Notes: generated from the letters alone by a model not told the origin. Shown: positions 42,839 through 51,949, numbered from the stretch's first letter. The stretch: 64,000 nucleotides of DNA from Virgibacillus_O sediminis (GCF_042643265.1 NZ_JBHRRZ010000005.1:1-64000); one strand, 5' to 3'. A program made the numbers and translations.

Positions 42839-43669
42839 ATGAAGACACTATCAGCGAATGGCCTGACACTTGGTTATGGTGACAGCATTATTATAGATGA
42901 ATTGGACATTACTATCCCAAAGGGTGAAATCACTGTATTGATCGGGGCGAACGGCTGTGGAAAATCCACGCTGCTTCGGTCAATGGCCCGTCTGCTCAAA
43001 CCGAAGAACGGGGATGTAGTCCTGGACGGAGAGGATATTGCAAAAATGGCGACAAAAGAAGTTGCCAAGAAATTATCCATTCTTCCCCAGAGCCCGGTGA
43101 GCCCGGAAGGCTTAACCGTTTATGAGCTTGTTAAACAGGGGAGAAATCCGCATCGGAAACTGCTAAAAAAATGGTCGGGTAAAGACGAGGAAGCCGTCAA
43201 CCATGCACTTGAGTCCACAAATATGCTGGAATTGAAGGACCGGTTTGTTGACTCTCTTTCCGGTGGACAACGACAGCGCGCATGGATTGCTATGACCTTG
43301 GCCCAGGAAACGGATACCATTTTACTGGATGAGCCTACGACCTATCTGGATATGACCCATCAGATTGATGTGTTGGATTTATTGTTTGATCTTAATGAAA
43401 GAGAAGGGCGTACAATTGTGATGGTGCTCCATGATTTGAATCTTGCCTGCCGTTATGCCCATCATATTGCTGCAATTAAAGGAAAAAAAGTATTTGCCCA
43501 GGGAAAGCCTGAAGAGATTATTACTTGCAATCTGGTGCAAGACGTCTTTCAAATGAAATGTGATGTCACCTTTGACCCCATGTTCGGTACACCGATGTGT
43601 ATCCCGCATGGGAAAGGCCGCTGCATATTTGCTAATAGGCCGAATCCAGCATCAGCTAATATAGGATGA
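42839..43669 (+). CDS. Iron-siderophore ABC transporter ATP-binding protein (YusV/FecE-like)
   Basis: This 276-residue ABC ATPase has Walker A GANGCGKST (about 39), the Q-loop ILPQSPVSPEG, the signature LSGGQRQRAWIA (about 141), Walker B TILLDEPTTYLD (about 160) and the switch His in VLHDLNLA. The C-terminus is Cys-containing (MCIPHGKGRC), as in B. subtilis YusV, which serves several siderophore systems. No permease adjoins; the matching binding protein and permease are 2-6 kb downstream without an ATPase, so this protein probably energises them. It has its own Fur box and terminator. Confidence 0.92.
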   Translation: MKTLSANGLTLGYGDSIIIDELDITIPKGEITVLIGANGCGKSTLLRSMARLLKPKNGDVVLDGEDIAKMATKEVAKKLSILPQSPVSPEGLTVYELVKQGRNPHRKLLKKWSGKDEEAVNHALESTNMLELKDRFVDSLSGGQRQRAWIAMTLAQETDTILLDEPTTYLDMTHQIDVLDLLFDLNEREGRTIVMVLHDLNLACRYAHHIAAIKGKKVFAQGKPEEIITCNLVQDVFQMKCDVTFDPMFGTPMCIPHGKGRCIFANRPNPASANIG

Positions 43670-43672
43670 TGT

Positions 43673-43708
43673 AATACCCGCCTGCCATCAAGGCGGGTAT
43701 TTTTTTAG
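43673..43708 (+). terminator. Terminator after the siderophore ATPase gene
   Basis: AATACCCGCCT (43673-43683) pairs with AGGCGGGTATT (43691-43701), followed by T. Confidence 0.93.
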
Positions 43709-43744
43709 CCTTTTCCCACACAATAATGGGGAGGAGGTGTAATC

Positions 43745-44617
43745 ATGAGAAAGATAACTTCTTTCATCTTGTGTATCTGGCTGCTGATGGTCCCATTTCA
43801 GTCGCTTGCCAAAACCTCAGAAGAAGATGAGCCTGTCACCTTGAAAAGGGCCGAGATTGAACAATATGAATTAAGCTATACAGGCGGAACTTTCGTGGAT
43901 AATACCAAGTTGAATGGTCTGATGGACATGATTGAAAAAAAGGTATATAAAGAACCGCAAAATGCTTACTTGGACGATAATGGACAGATAGTGGAAGGAA
44001 AACCCGGTGAAACGATAGACCGCAACAAATTCGATCTCTTGTTTCGGAAAGCCTTTTATAATAAAAAGATAGCCCATATGAAAGTGCCAAAGAGACCGAT
44101 TTATCCAAGAGTAGATAAAGCGATGATGACAGAGATAAGTAAAAAAGAATTGGGCAGTTACACGACCAGCTTCAGAAAAAGCAATGTTGAACGTTCCCAT
44201 AACATCGAACTGGCTGCTGAGGCAATCAATAACCATGTCCTTTTTCCGGGAGAGACTTTTTCTTTCAATGAAGTGGTAGGGGAGCGTACAGAGGAAAAGG
44301 GCTATGAACGGGCTCCAGTGATTGTAAGGGGAGAACTCACAGAAGATATAGGTGGAGGTATCTGCCAAGTATCATCCACCTTGTTCAACGCTGTCGACTT
44401 GAAAGGGGTAAAGATTGTAGAACGCTATGCCCACAGCCGGCGTGTCCCTTATGTTCCACCAGGACGGGACGCCACAGTCAGCTGGTGGGGCCCTGATTTT
44501 GTATTTAAAAACCTCTATAATGAGCCTATTCTTATTCGGGCACTCGTCCGGGATGGGAATATGATTGTCAAGATAATGTCTTCGGAGACGGCCGAATATT
44601 TCACGGGAGACGATTAG
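43745..44617 (+). CDS. VanW family protein, secreted
   Basis: This 290-residue protein has an N-terminal signal peptide (MRKITSFILCIWLLMVPFQSLAK, cut probably after LAK or nearby) and a C-terminal VanW domain. The hallmark is ELTEDIGGGICQVSSTLFNAV (about 198-218), preceded by LFPGETFSFNEVVGERTEEKGY. VanW domains are thought to act at the cell wall, and B. subtilis relatives are linked to spore germination (YoaR type), but the activity is unknown. Despite the name there is no vancomycin cassette here. Its last bases overlap the end of the convergent DCC gene. Confidence 0.87.
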   Translation: MRKITSFILCIWLLMVPFQSLAKTSEEDEPVTLKRAEIEQYELSYTGGTFVDNTKLNGLMDMIEKKVYKEPQNAYLDDNGQIVEGKPGETIDRNKFDLLFRKAFYNKKIAHMKVPKRPIYPRVDKAMMTEISKKELGSYTTSFRKSNVERSHNIELAAEAINNHVLFPGETFSFNEVVGERTEEKGYERAPVIVRGELTEDIGGGICQVSSTLFNAVDLKGVKIVERYAHSRRVPYVPPGRDATVSWWGPDFVFKNLYNEPILIRALVRDGNMIVKIMSSETAEYFTGDD

Positions 44618-44976
44618 TGTTCCGGACTTTTATCTATTCTGCATGTATCCCCCTGGCAATGGTTTACAGGGACAAGCTTCCTGTTGGCAGCAATCTTCCC
44701 ATAGATATAGTTCCCTAATCCAACCCATTTGAACAAGTATAGAAATGGCAGCAATATCCACAGGGCAGGCAGGAGTTTGGCAATATTAATAATTGCATCA
44801 TATCCATTCCACCACTTGCCCTTATGCTGCACATGCAGACTCTCCTCCATTTCCTTCGGGTAATTCTCCAGTGTGCGGAACGAGCGGAATATTAATTTGT
44901 CTCGCCAGTCAAGCTTTTTCCATATATTGGAGGATGTTGTACATAGCTTGCAGTAACTGTCATAATAGACGATCAT
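44614..44976 (-). CDS. DCC family (DUF393) thiol-disulfide oxidoreductase-like protein
   Basis: This 120-residue protein has the family's YDSYCKLCTTSS motif at the start (Cys pair in a CxxC arrangement) and the WxGxxA-like block WWNGYDAIINIAK. A hydrophobic segment (LLPALWILLPFLYLFKWVGLG, about 68-88) and a Cys-containing tail (NHCQGDTC) follow. The CxxC suggests redox activity, though none is proven for the family. The ATG follows AAGGAGGG. It converges on vanW with a four-base overlap of the two stops. It shares the intergenic region with the Fur-boxed operon on the other side. Confidence 0.83.
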   Translation of the reverse strand: MIVYYDSYCKLCTTSSNIWKKLDWRDKLIFRSFRTLENYPKEMEESLHVQHKGKWWNGYDAIINIAKLLPALWILLPFLYLFKWVGLGNYIYGKIAANRKLVPVNHCQGDTCRIDKSPEH

Positions 44977-45080
44977 TCGAATCCCTCCTTATCACATATA
45001 TTACCATCCTTCATTCTTTTAAAACAGCTCTCCAATATAGTTGACAGCTAGGATGCTTTCCTTTAAGATAAATCTGAAAA

Positions 45081-45095
45081 TGATAATCGTTTTCA
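45081..45095 (+). promoter_or_regulatory. Fur box upstream of the siderophore uptake operon
   Basis: TGATAATCGTTTTCA is a near-perfect 7-1-7 Fur box, extended on the left by an overlapping TGAAAATG copy (45075). It sits 34 bases before the nitroreductase frame. Confidence 0.85.
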
Positions 45096-45114
45096 ATTAG
45101 GGGGGGGTGGAGAT

Positions 45115-45705
45115 ATCAATCTTACCGAAATAGTACGAGGTAGAAGGACAATCCTTGATTACAAGCCGCAGAAGATAGACAAGTCGCTGTTGGTCGAATT
45201 ATTCGACCATGCAGCATATGCGCCGAACCACCATATGAAAGAGCCGTGGAAAATCAGAGTTTATGAAGAGGATGCAAGGTCCTCATTCGGAGAAAAGATT
45301 GTCGACAGCTATATCAGGCTGGGTTTACTGAAGACTTCTGATGAACAAAAGCTTGCAAAGGCCCGTCAGTCTTATGATCAATTTTTCACCTCTATTCCAC
45401 ATCATTTGCTTTTTTATATGGAAAAGGAAGATGATGGCGGTTATCTTGACGATGAAAACTTTGCCGCTGTCTGTGCTTTTATACAAAACTTCCAGTTGTT
45501 GGCATGGGAAAAAGGGATTGGTACGATGTGGACGGCAAAGGAAACGCTCAGAGATGATGTCTTCATCAACGAAATCGGCCTATCTCCGGAGAAGCATAAA
45601 TTAGTGGCTGTTGTTCAAGTTGGCTATCCTAATAAGATACCAAAGCCAAAAAAGCGGACACCGCTAGGGGACCATATTGGATGGTTCAGGAGTAAGGAAA
45701 TATAA
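45115..45705 (+). CDS. Nitroreductase family flavoprotein (YfhC-like)
   Basis: This FMN-dependent nitroreductase-like protein shows the N-terminal motif VRGRRTILDYKPQKID, the family block LFDHAAYAPNHHMKEPWKI and, later, FNAAVCAFIQNFQLLAWEKGIGTMW-type sequence (about 118-140). The conserved N-terminus is in frame only if translation starts before any ATG, GTG or TTG: GGGGGTGGAG is followed by ATC AAT CTT at 45115. The first usual start, TTG 45190, would remove the FMN-binding RRT motif. With the ATC start it has 196 residues. As first gene of a Fur-controlled uptake operon it may reduce ferric siderophores. Confidence 0.82.
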   Translation: MNLTEIVRGRRTILDYKPQKIDKSLLVELFDHAAYAPNHHMKEPWKIRVYEEDARSSFGEKIVDSYIRLGLLKTSDEQKLAKARQSYDQFFTSIPHHLLFYMEKEDDGGYLDDENFAAVCAFIQNFQLLAWEKGIGTMWTAKETLRDDVFINEIGLSPEKHKLVAVVQVGYPNKIPKPKKRTPLGDHIGWFRSKEI

Positions 45706-45724
45706 TCAGACAGGAGAGATAATT

Positions 45725-46720
45725 ATGAAGAAATTGATTACATATACTGTGGCATTATCCATTATTTTATTTTTAGCCGCCTGTGGGGGCGGTACTGAAG
45801 AGTCAAATGAAGCGGAGAATCAGCAGGAGACCGCCGAGAGAACCGTTACCGTGGAAGATGCCAGAGGTGAACAGACAATTGAAGGCACGCCGGAAAATAT
45901 TGTGGTGCTTGAATGGTCTTATGCCGAGCATTTACTTTCTCTAGGCATCCAGCCTGCCGGTGTAGCTGATATGGATGGCTTTCATGAATGGGTGAACATA
46001 GATAAATCGTTTGACGAAAGTGTACAAGACGTGGGGACAAGGCAGGAGCCAAACCTAGAAGCAATAGCCCGGCTGAATCCCGACTTGATTATCGCAGTAG
46101 ATTTCAGGCATGAACAATATCTGGACAGTTTGGAAGATATTGCTCCAGTGGTTACTTTTGCCCCATATGGAGAAGAAGCAATTCAGAATCATTACCAAAA
46201 TATGCTCGAAGAATTCCAGACCGTTGCTAAAATTGTAGACAAAGAAGAAGAAGCGCAGAAGGAAATTGAAGGGCTGGAGAACTTCATTGCTGAACAGAAA
46301 TCAAGGGTTGAAGAAGCAGGGTTGGAAGGTTCCGATTATATCGTCACCCAAGCTTTTTCAGCACAAAACACACCAACACTGCGATTGTTTACCGAGAATT
46401 CGATTGTTGCCCAGGTGATGGACAGATTAGGTTTTGAGAACGCCTATCAATCCGAAAATGTAGAGCCGTACGGTTACAGCGAGGTTACGGTGGAAGCATT
46501 ACAGAATTTCCAGGAAGAAGACCTCCAATTCCTTTATATCGTTCAGGAAGAGGATAATATCTTTGAGAACCAGCTGGCTGGAAATCCTGTATGGGAGAAC
46601 CTTACGTTCGTACAGGAAGGCAATACTCATGCATTGCCAGGGGATACATGGACCTTTGGAGGAGTGTTATCAACGGAAGTACTGACCGAACAACTGGTTG
46701 ATGCCATGGTGAATGAGTGA
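45725..46720 (+). CDS. Iron-siderophore ABC transporter substrate-binding lipoprotein
   Basis: This 331-residue lipoprotein has a signal peptide with lipobox LFLAAC (Cys about 20) and a Gly/Glu linker. Two lobes of the class III binding-protein fold follow, as in VTVEDARGEQTIEGTPENIVVLEWSYAEHLLSLGIQPAG (landmark around 45-83) and LEAIARLNPDLIIAVDFRH. It resembles B. subtilis YhfQ and YfmC, which bind ferric citrate or hydroxamates. The ATG follows AGGAGAG. It lies between the nitroreductase and the permease under one Fur box. The siderophore cannot be told from sequence alone. Confidence 0.92.
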   Translation: MKKLITYTVALSIILFLAACGGGTEESNEAENQQETAERTVTVEDARGEQTIEGTPENIVVLEWSYAEHLLSLGIQPAGVADMDGFHEWVNIDKSFDESVQDVGTRQEPNLEAIARLNPDLIIAVDFRHEQYLDSLEDIAPVVTFAPYGEEAIQNHYQNMLEEFQTVAKIVDKEEEAQKEIEGLENFIAEQKSRVEEAGLEGSDYIVTQAFSAQNTPTLRLFTENSIVAQVMDRLGFENAYQSENVEPYGYSEVTVEALQNFQEEDLQFLYIVQEEDNIFENQLAGNPVWENLTFVQEGNTHALPGDTWTFGGVLSTEVLTEQLVDAMVNE

Positions 46721-46726
46721 TAGAAG

Positions 46727-48745
46727 ATGACAGTATTTAAAAATTCCATGAAGGCGGTTCTTACCTTTGGAGGGGGAACCGCACTTTTATGTCTTTTAAC
46801 CTTTATCCATATTAACCAAGGGAATGTTTTCATTCCCTTGCATGAAATAATGGCCGCTATCTTCTCACCGGAGGATATAATTGAGCACCATACCGTCCGG
46901 ATATTAAGAATGCCTCGTGCGGTAATGGGGATCATTGCGGGGGGAGCTCTTGCAGTTGCAGGGGTGATTTTGCAGACTGTTACCAGGAATCCGCTAGCAT
47001 CCGCGAGTACGCTGGGTATCCACTCGGGGACATATTTTGCTGTTGTTTTTACTACCATCTTTTTTCCGGCAGCAGTGCTGGGAAATGGGATGATTCCTGC
47101 TTTTGCAGGTGGTATTGCCACGTTTGCAGCTGTATTTGTCTTAGCCGGAGGAAGCAGGGCCGCGCCAGTAAGAATGGTGCTTTCCGGTATGGTTGTCACC
47201 CTGCTGTTCTCGTCTCTTACCAGTGTTCTGCAAATTTTCTATGAGAACGAAACGGCAGGCCTGTTCCTGTGGGGGTCGGGGACGCTTGTACAAAATGATT
47301 GGGAAGGTGTCCGTTTTTCTCTGCCTATTACACTGGCTGCTTTGGCAGTCCTTCTGGTGATGAGTTTTAAGCTGGACACACTGACCTTAGGGGACGATGT
47401 TGCCGTATCGCTGGGACAGCGTGTAAATGGAATAAAGTTCACAGCCATTCTTTCGGCCGTCATGCTGACATCCGTGACAGTAAGTGTCGTAGGCCCCATC
47501 GGTTTTGTAGGATTGGTTGCTCCTCATATCATTAAGCTGATTGGATACCGGAAACATCTGCCGCTCATCCTTGCCTCCTTTATATGGGGAGGGGTGGTAC
47601 TGTTGCTTGCAGATATCTTGGCAAGGGTTATTGATCCGACTTTTGCTGAGCTTCCGGTTGGTGCGATAACTGCTTTGATAGGTGCCCCGTGGCTGATCTA
47701 CTTAGTAATGCGAATGAAAAAAGAGCGGGATGGGGAAGAGACGGCATCGGTTACGGCGGGCAAGTCGACAAAGGGCATCCCGCTAAAAATAATTATTCCC
47801 TCCCTTTTGGGTGCCATTATTCTGGCAATCTCAGTCAGTATGGCCAGCGGCAACTACGGCTTTGAACCGGTGATGACCTTCCGGGCTCTATTTGGAGACA
47901 ATGATTTCATGCAGGGTCTTATCGTCGACCTGCGGCTGCCTCGCGCTCTTGTAGCGCTGCTCAGCGGTATGGTGCTTGCGGCCAGCGGACTGTTGTTTCA
48001 AGGAGTGCTAAGAAACCCTTTGGCAGATCCTTCCGTCATAGGGATTACTTCAGGCGCAGGAGTCGGAGCGTTGGTAATGATGTATGTTGTCGGAGGGGCG
48101 GCTTTGTGGGTGCCGGTTGGAGCAATGGCCGGTTCCTTGGTGTTTTTTACAGTCGTTATGCTGCTTGCTATGCGGGCCCGTTTTCAGCCAACCACATTGG
48201 CATTATTAGGGATAGGTGTCTCCGCATTTGGCTCTGCAATCATACAAATTCTCGTCGTTCAAGCTGATATGGGAGTTGCCTCTGCACTTACCTGGCTGTC
48301 CGGTTCAACCTATGCAACGGGCTGGAAGGAACTGCTTTACTATCTGATTTGGCCTATCTTACTGCTGCCTTTTCTATATCTCGGCATTCGCGTGCTTGAT
48401 ACATTGGCACTTGGCGATGATACCGCCAAAGGCCTAGGAATCAAGGTAATGTCGGCAAGGTTTCAGTTGGCCTTTCTTGCAACTATTTTGGCCGCCTTCA
48501 GTGTTGCAGCAGTCGGCGCCATTGGATTTGTCGGTTTAATTGCTCCTCATTTTTCAAGACTGCTGGTAGGCCCTTCTAATCAGAGGCTGTTGCCGGTAAC
48601 AGTACTAGTGGGAGGCCTATTGCTGGTAATCGCTGACCTGCTAAGCCGTACAGTGCTTGCGCCGAATGAAATTCCTGCAGGCATTCTTGTTGCTATTGTA
48701 GGTGCGCCTTACTTCCTTTGGCTGATGAAGAAAAGAAGTGTATGA
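46727..48745 (+). CDS. FecCD-family iron-siderophore permease, tandem double-length (FhuB-like)
   Basis: This 672-residue protein holds two FecCD/BtuC domains in tandem. Domain 1 (about 1-325) has RILRMPRAVMGIIAGGALAVAGVILQTVTRNPLA and GPIGFVGLVAPHI. Domain 2 (about 345-670) has LRLPRALVALLSGMVLAASGLLFQGVLRNPLADPS and GAIGFVGLIAPHF. Each half has ten helices, so the fused chain is a whole channel. Bacillus systems usually use two separate subunits; fusion is typical of E. coli FhuB. The start has a poor ribosome binding site six bases after the lipoprotein stop, suggesting coupling. No ATPase follows. Confidence 0.93.
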   Translation: MTVFKNSMKAVLTFGGGTALLCLLTFIHINQGNVFIPLHEIMAAIFSPEDIIEHHTVRILRMPRAVMGIIAGGALAVAGVILQTVTRNPLASASTLGIHSGTYFAVVFTTIFFPAAVLGNGMIPAFAGGIATFAAVFVLAGGSRAAPVRMVLSGMVVTLLFSSLTSVLQIFYENETAGLFLWGSGTLVQNDWEGVRFSLPITLAALAVLLVMSFKLDTLTLGDDVAVSLGQRVNGIKFTAILSAVMLTSVTVSVVGPIGFVGLVAPHIIKLIGYRKHLPLILASFIWGGVVLLLADILARVIDPTFAELPVGAITALIGAPWLIYLVMRMKKERDGEETASVTAGKSTKGIPLKIIIPSLLGAIILAISVSMASGNYGFEPVMTFRALFGDNDFMQGLIVDLRLPRALVALLSGMVLAASGLLFQGVLRNPLADPSVIGITSGAGVGALVMMYVVGGAALWVPVGAMAGSLVFFTVVMLLAMRARFQPTTLALLGIGVSAFGSAIIQILVVQADMGVASALTWLSGSTYATGWKELLYYLIWPILLLPFLYLGIRVLDTLALGDDTAKGLGIKVMSARFQLAFLATILAAFSVAAVGAIGFVGLIAPHFSRLLVGPSNQRLLPVTVLVGGLLLVIADLLSRTVLAPNEIPAGILVAIVGAPYFLWLMKKRSV

Positions 48746-48756
48746 CAGCTATAGGA

Positions 48757-48868
48757 GAGGTTGGGACAAAAGTGTTTAATTAAGACAAGAAGCCGAACTA
48801 GCTAGAAATCATGTTTGGTGGAAATAGCTGGTTCGAAAATATACTGAGCTTTCCACGGGCGGCTCAGC
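48757..48868 (-). repeat. Intergenic repeat, copy 3 (truncated)
   Basis: This copy begins with the same end, GAGGTTGGGACAAAAGTG, and shares GAAGCCGAACTAGCTAGAAATC and CCACGGGCGGCT with the reverse complement of copy 2. It breaks off after about 112 bases, losing the central blocks and the other inverted end. Confidence 0.8.
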
Positions 48869-48889
48869 TAGAGGATTAAATAAATAAAA

Positions 48890-48928
48890 AAAGCTGCCCA
48901 GGACGATATACCCGGGCAGCTTTTTTTA
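48890..48928. terminator. Bidirectional terminator between permease and aconitase
   Basis: AAAGCTGCCC (48890-48899) pairs with GGGCAGCTTT (48914-48923). It is flanked by A runs on one side and T runs on the other, so it can stop transcription from both converging genes. Confidence 0.92.
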
Positions 48929-48942
48929 TTTCAACAAGTCGG

Positions 48943-50886
48943 TTAATGTCTTGCTTTTGTCCAGTTGATCAGACCGCCATGGAGAATGATATCCTTCTGA
49001 CGATTTGTCAGATTATGATTTACTTGGATCTCCTCTCCTTTGTCCTGCAAAGTGGCGGTTAGACTAGAACCAGTCTTCACCTGGTTCCTTAAGTCTTTAA
49101 ACGTGATCACTTCACCTTGCTCCAATTTTTCATAGTCCTCCTCATGATCGAACAGCAGTGGAAGAATGCCGAAATTGATTAAATTCTGCCAGTGGATACG
49201 TGCAAAGTCCTTCACGAGGACAGCACGGAGTCCAAGGTATCTTGGTGCCAATGCAGCATGCTCCCGGCTGGAACCTTGGCCGTAGTTAAAACCGCCGACA
49301 ATGGCATGCCCGCCGGATTCTTTCGTATTGACTGCGCGCTCTGCATAGGTGGAATCTACCTGCTCATAGGTGAATTTGCTGATGCCCGGAAGGTTGCTCC
49401 GGTATGGAAGGACACGAGCACCTCCGGCAAGGATTTCGTCCGTAGAAATATTATCGCCAACTTTTAACAGTACTGGAAGTTCCAGTGTATCTGGCAATTC
49501 ATCCATTTCTGGAATGGAAACGATATTCGGACCCTTGACAAGATCGGTCTGTTTAGCTTTCTCTTCAGGGAGAGGTGCGTCCAATAGACGATCATCAACA
49601 TTGACATTTTCTGATTCAGAAACATCCGGATAGTCCATATCCAGGGTGCGAGGGTCGGTGATTTCACCAGTTAATGCGGAAGCAGCCGCCACTTCCGGGC
49701 CACATAAATATACACTGTCCTCGCGGGTACCTGACCTGCCTGGGAAATTCCTAGGTGTTGTCCGCAAACTGTTTCTTCCTGTTGCTGGAGCCTGCCCCAT
49801 ACCGATACAGCCGTTGCATCCTGCCTGGTGCAGTCTGGCACCTGCACTGAGCAGACTGGCGATATGAAGGTCATCCACCAGGTTGGTCAGCATTTGCCTG
49901 GATGTCGGATTAATATCAAAGGACAGGCCTGGAGCAATGGTTTTATTCTTGACGATTTCCGCTGCCATAGCAAAATCCCGAAATCCCGGGTTTGCCGAGG
50001 ATCCTATATAAGACTGATAGATAGGTGTTCCAGCTACTTCTGTTACTGGAACAACATTTCCGGGACTCGACGGCTTGGCAACCAATGGCTCCAGCTCAGA
50101 AAGGTTGATTTCATCGTCTATGTCGTAGGTGGCATCTTTATCTGCAACTACTTCTACCCAGTCATCCTCCCTATGCTGGATGCGGAGGAATTTCTTCACC
50201 TCTTGATCAGAAGGGAATACGGTAGTAGTTGCCCCTAGTTCAGCTCCCATGTTTGCTATGACGTGGCGATCCATGGCACTGAGGTTATCCAGTCCAGGTC
50301 CATAGAATTCGATGATTTTGCCGACACCGCCTTTAACATCGTAACGTCTCAGAAGTTCAAGGATGACATCTTTAGCACTTACCCAATCCGGCAGTTCGCC
50401 TGTCAGCTTCACTCCAAATATTTTTGGCATGGTAATGTATATTGGTTCTCCCGCAATGGCCATGGCCACATCGATGCCGCCTGCTCCCATGGCGAGCATA
50501 CCCATACAGCCGTTTGCACATGTATGGCTGTCGGAGCCCAGCAGTGTCTTGCCTGGAACGGCCAGTCGCTGCATATGGACAGGGTGGCTGACACCATTGC
50601 CAGGTCTGCTGTAGTAGATGCCAAACCGCTTTGCAGCGCTTTCAAGAAATAGATGGTCATCCGGATTCTTACTGTCTACCTGGATAAGGTTATGGTCGAC
50701 ATATTGAGCAGAGACCTCTGTCTTGGCATAATCCAAACCCATCGCTTCCAACTCCAGCATGACCATGGTACCGGTTGCATCTTGGGTGAGGGTCTGGTCA
50801 ATTTTCAGTCCGATCTCTTCGCCTGGTTTCATTTCTCCAGACACTAAATGATCTTTGATCAGCTTTTGTGCTACATTTAAACCCAT
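48943..50886 (-). CDS. Aconitate hydratase (short, Aquifex-type)
   Basis: This 647-residue aconitase is much shorter than the ~900-residue AcnA/CitB of B. subtilis and matches the compact group. Cluster cysteines are seen in GSDSHTCANGCMG (about 105) and in AGCNGCIGMGQAP (two Cys, about 360). The swivel domain has KVGDNISTDEILAGG and GGFNYGQGSSREHAAL. It interconverts citrate and isocitrate through a [4Fe-4S] cluster. Of two ATG codons after AAAAGGAGG, the one at 50886 has proper spacing. Whether it is the main TCA enzyme or a second aconitase cannot be told here. Confidence 0.92.
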   Translation of the reverse strand: MGLNVAQKLIKDHLVSGEMKPGEEIGLKIDQTLTQDATGTMVMLELEAMGLDYAKTEVSAQYVDHNLIQVDSKNPDDHLFLESAAKRFGIYYSRPGNGVSHPVHMQRLAVPGKTLLGSDSHTCANGCMGMLAMGAGGIDVAMAIAGEPIYITMPKIFGVKLTGELPDWVSAKDVILELLRRYDVKGGVGKIIEFYGPGLDNLSAMDRHVIANMGAELGATTTVFPSDQEVKKFLRIQHREDDWVEVVADKDATYDIDDEINLSELEPLVAKPSSPGNVVPVTEVAGTPIYQSYIGSSANPGFRDFAMAAEIVKNKTIAPGLSFDINPTSRQMLTNLVDDLHIASLLSAGARLHQAGCNGCIGMGQAPATGRNSLRTTPRNFPGRSGTREDSVYLCGPEVAAASALTGEITDPRTLDMDYPDVSESENVNVDDRLLDAPLPEEKAKQTDLVKGPNIVSIPEMDELPDTLELPVLLKVGDNISTDEILAGGARVLPYRSNLPGISKFTYEQVDSTYAERAVNTKESGGHAIVGGFNYGQGSSREHAALAPRYLGLRAVLVKDFARIHWQNLINFGILPLLFDHEEDYEKLEQGEVITFKDLRNQVKTGSSLTATLQDKGEEIQVNHNLTNRQKDIILHGGLINWTKARH

Positions 50887-50964
50887 AAATCCCATTCCTC
50901 CTTTTTATAGATAGTTTACCTCAAGGAAGTTAACTTCAAACAATGCAGAGAGAAGGGAATGCAA

Positions 50965-51006
50965 TAAAAGAGGCAGTCTCATCGAAAAGATGATTCTGCC
51001 TCTTTT
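50965..51006 (-). terminator. Terminator of the YceI gene
   Basis: AAAGAGGCAG (50967-50976) pairs with CTGCCTCTTT (50996-51005) around a nested ATC...GAT stem. It lies downstream of the minus-strand yceI-like gene and upstream of the aconitase gene. Confidence 0.8.
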
Positions 51007-51102
51007 TCTTTGTTGACGGAGTCACGCCGTCTTAACCTCGTGTGTTGAGCATGGTAAGTACATAGCTATTCAGGCAATTATGCTCTTCCTTGATGCTTGG
51101 TA

Positions 51103-51639
51103 TTATTCCGCTTTATGTGCTTCAATCTCTGCATGAACTTTGATGTCCTCACCGACGAGGACACCGCCTGTTTCTACAGGTGCGTTCCATGTCAGTCCGA
51201 ATTCTTTCCGGTTGATGGTGGTGTCCGCGCTGAAACCTGCCACGATATTGCCGCTCATAGGATCCTTGCTTTGCCCTTCATAGACTACATCGACAGTGAC
51301 CGGTTTGGTTGTACCTTTAATAGTAAGATCCCCAGTTACATCATAATTGTTGCCTGATTTCTTTTTGATATCCGTAGCAACAAAGGTAATCTTCGGGTAT
51401 TTCTCCACATCGAAGAAATCCTCGCCGCGAAGGTGGTCATCACGGCCTTCCTGTCTTGTATCAATACTTGCTGCGTCAATAGTTACCTCTACATTTGAGT
51501 CCGTCAAGTCTTCTACGTCTGCCTCAATTACCGCAGAAAAATCGTTGAAAGTTCCCTTTACTTTAGAAATCATCATATGTTTTACTGTGAAGCCAACTTC
51601 ACTATGTGCGGTATCTACGTTCCAAGTTGTTTTAGCCAT
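51103..51639 (-). CDS. YceI family protein
   Basis: This 178-residue lipocalin-like protein matches the YceI family throughout: WNVDTAHSEVGFTVKHMMISKVKGTF at the start, DDHLRGEDFFDVEKYPKITFVAT (about 67-90) and LTIKGTTKPVTVDV. Family members bind isoprenoid chains in a hydrophobic barrel. There is no signal peptide, so this one should be cytoplasmic. The ATG follows a GGAGGG binding site. It is a single gene. The 350 bases upstream (51640-51945) hold no gene that I can support. Confidence 0.88.
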   Translation of the reverse strand: MAKTTWNVDTAHSEVGFTVKHMMISKVKGTFNDFSAVIEADVEDLTDSNVEVTIDAASIDTRQEGRDDHLRGEDFFDVEKYPKITFVATDIKKKSGNNYDVTGDLTIKGTTKPVTVDVVYEGQSKDPMSGNIVAGFSADTTINRKEFGLTWNAPVETGGVLVGEDIKVHAEIEAHKAE

Positions 51640-51949
51640 TCATTATCCCTCCAAATTATAGTATCTTGCGTTAGTTACTTTATGTTACTAAGTATAAGTT
51701 TATAAATAACGAATGTCAAGGCAAAACATCTTTAATTCAAGTGATTATTTCACATGGCCTAGAAATTCTATATTTCCAACGGTGAGGTGGAGACCCGAAC
51801 GCAGGTGGGACCACTGGAAAAAATGAGAAGAGACTGGGAGGCAGGGGCCTATATAAGCTGACTATTGGATCAATGTGTGGAATAGCTGGGCTGTCCATGA
51901 ATCTATCTTCTTGCTTGAACGTCAGCTCTCCAGCCGGCTGGACTTTTTG

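Noticed and set aside
43745..44617. Vancomycin resistance gene
   Set aside because: VanW domains are common in spore formers; none of vanH, vanA, vanX, vanR or vanS is present.
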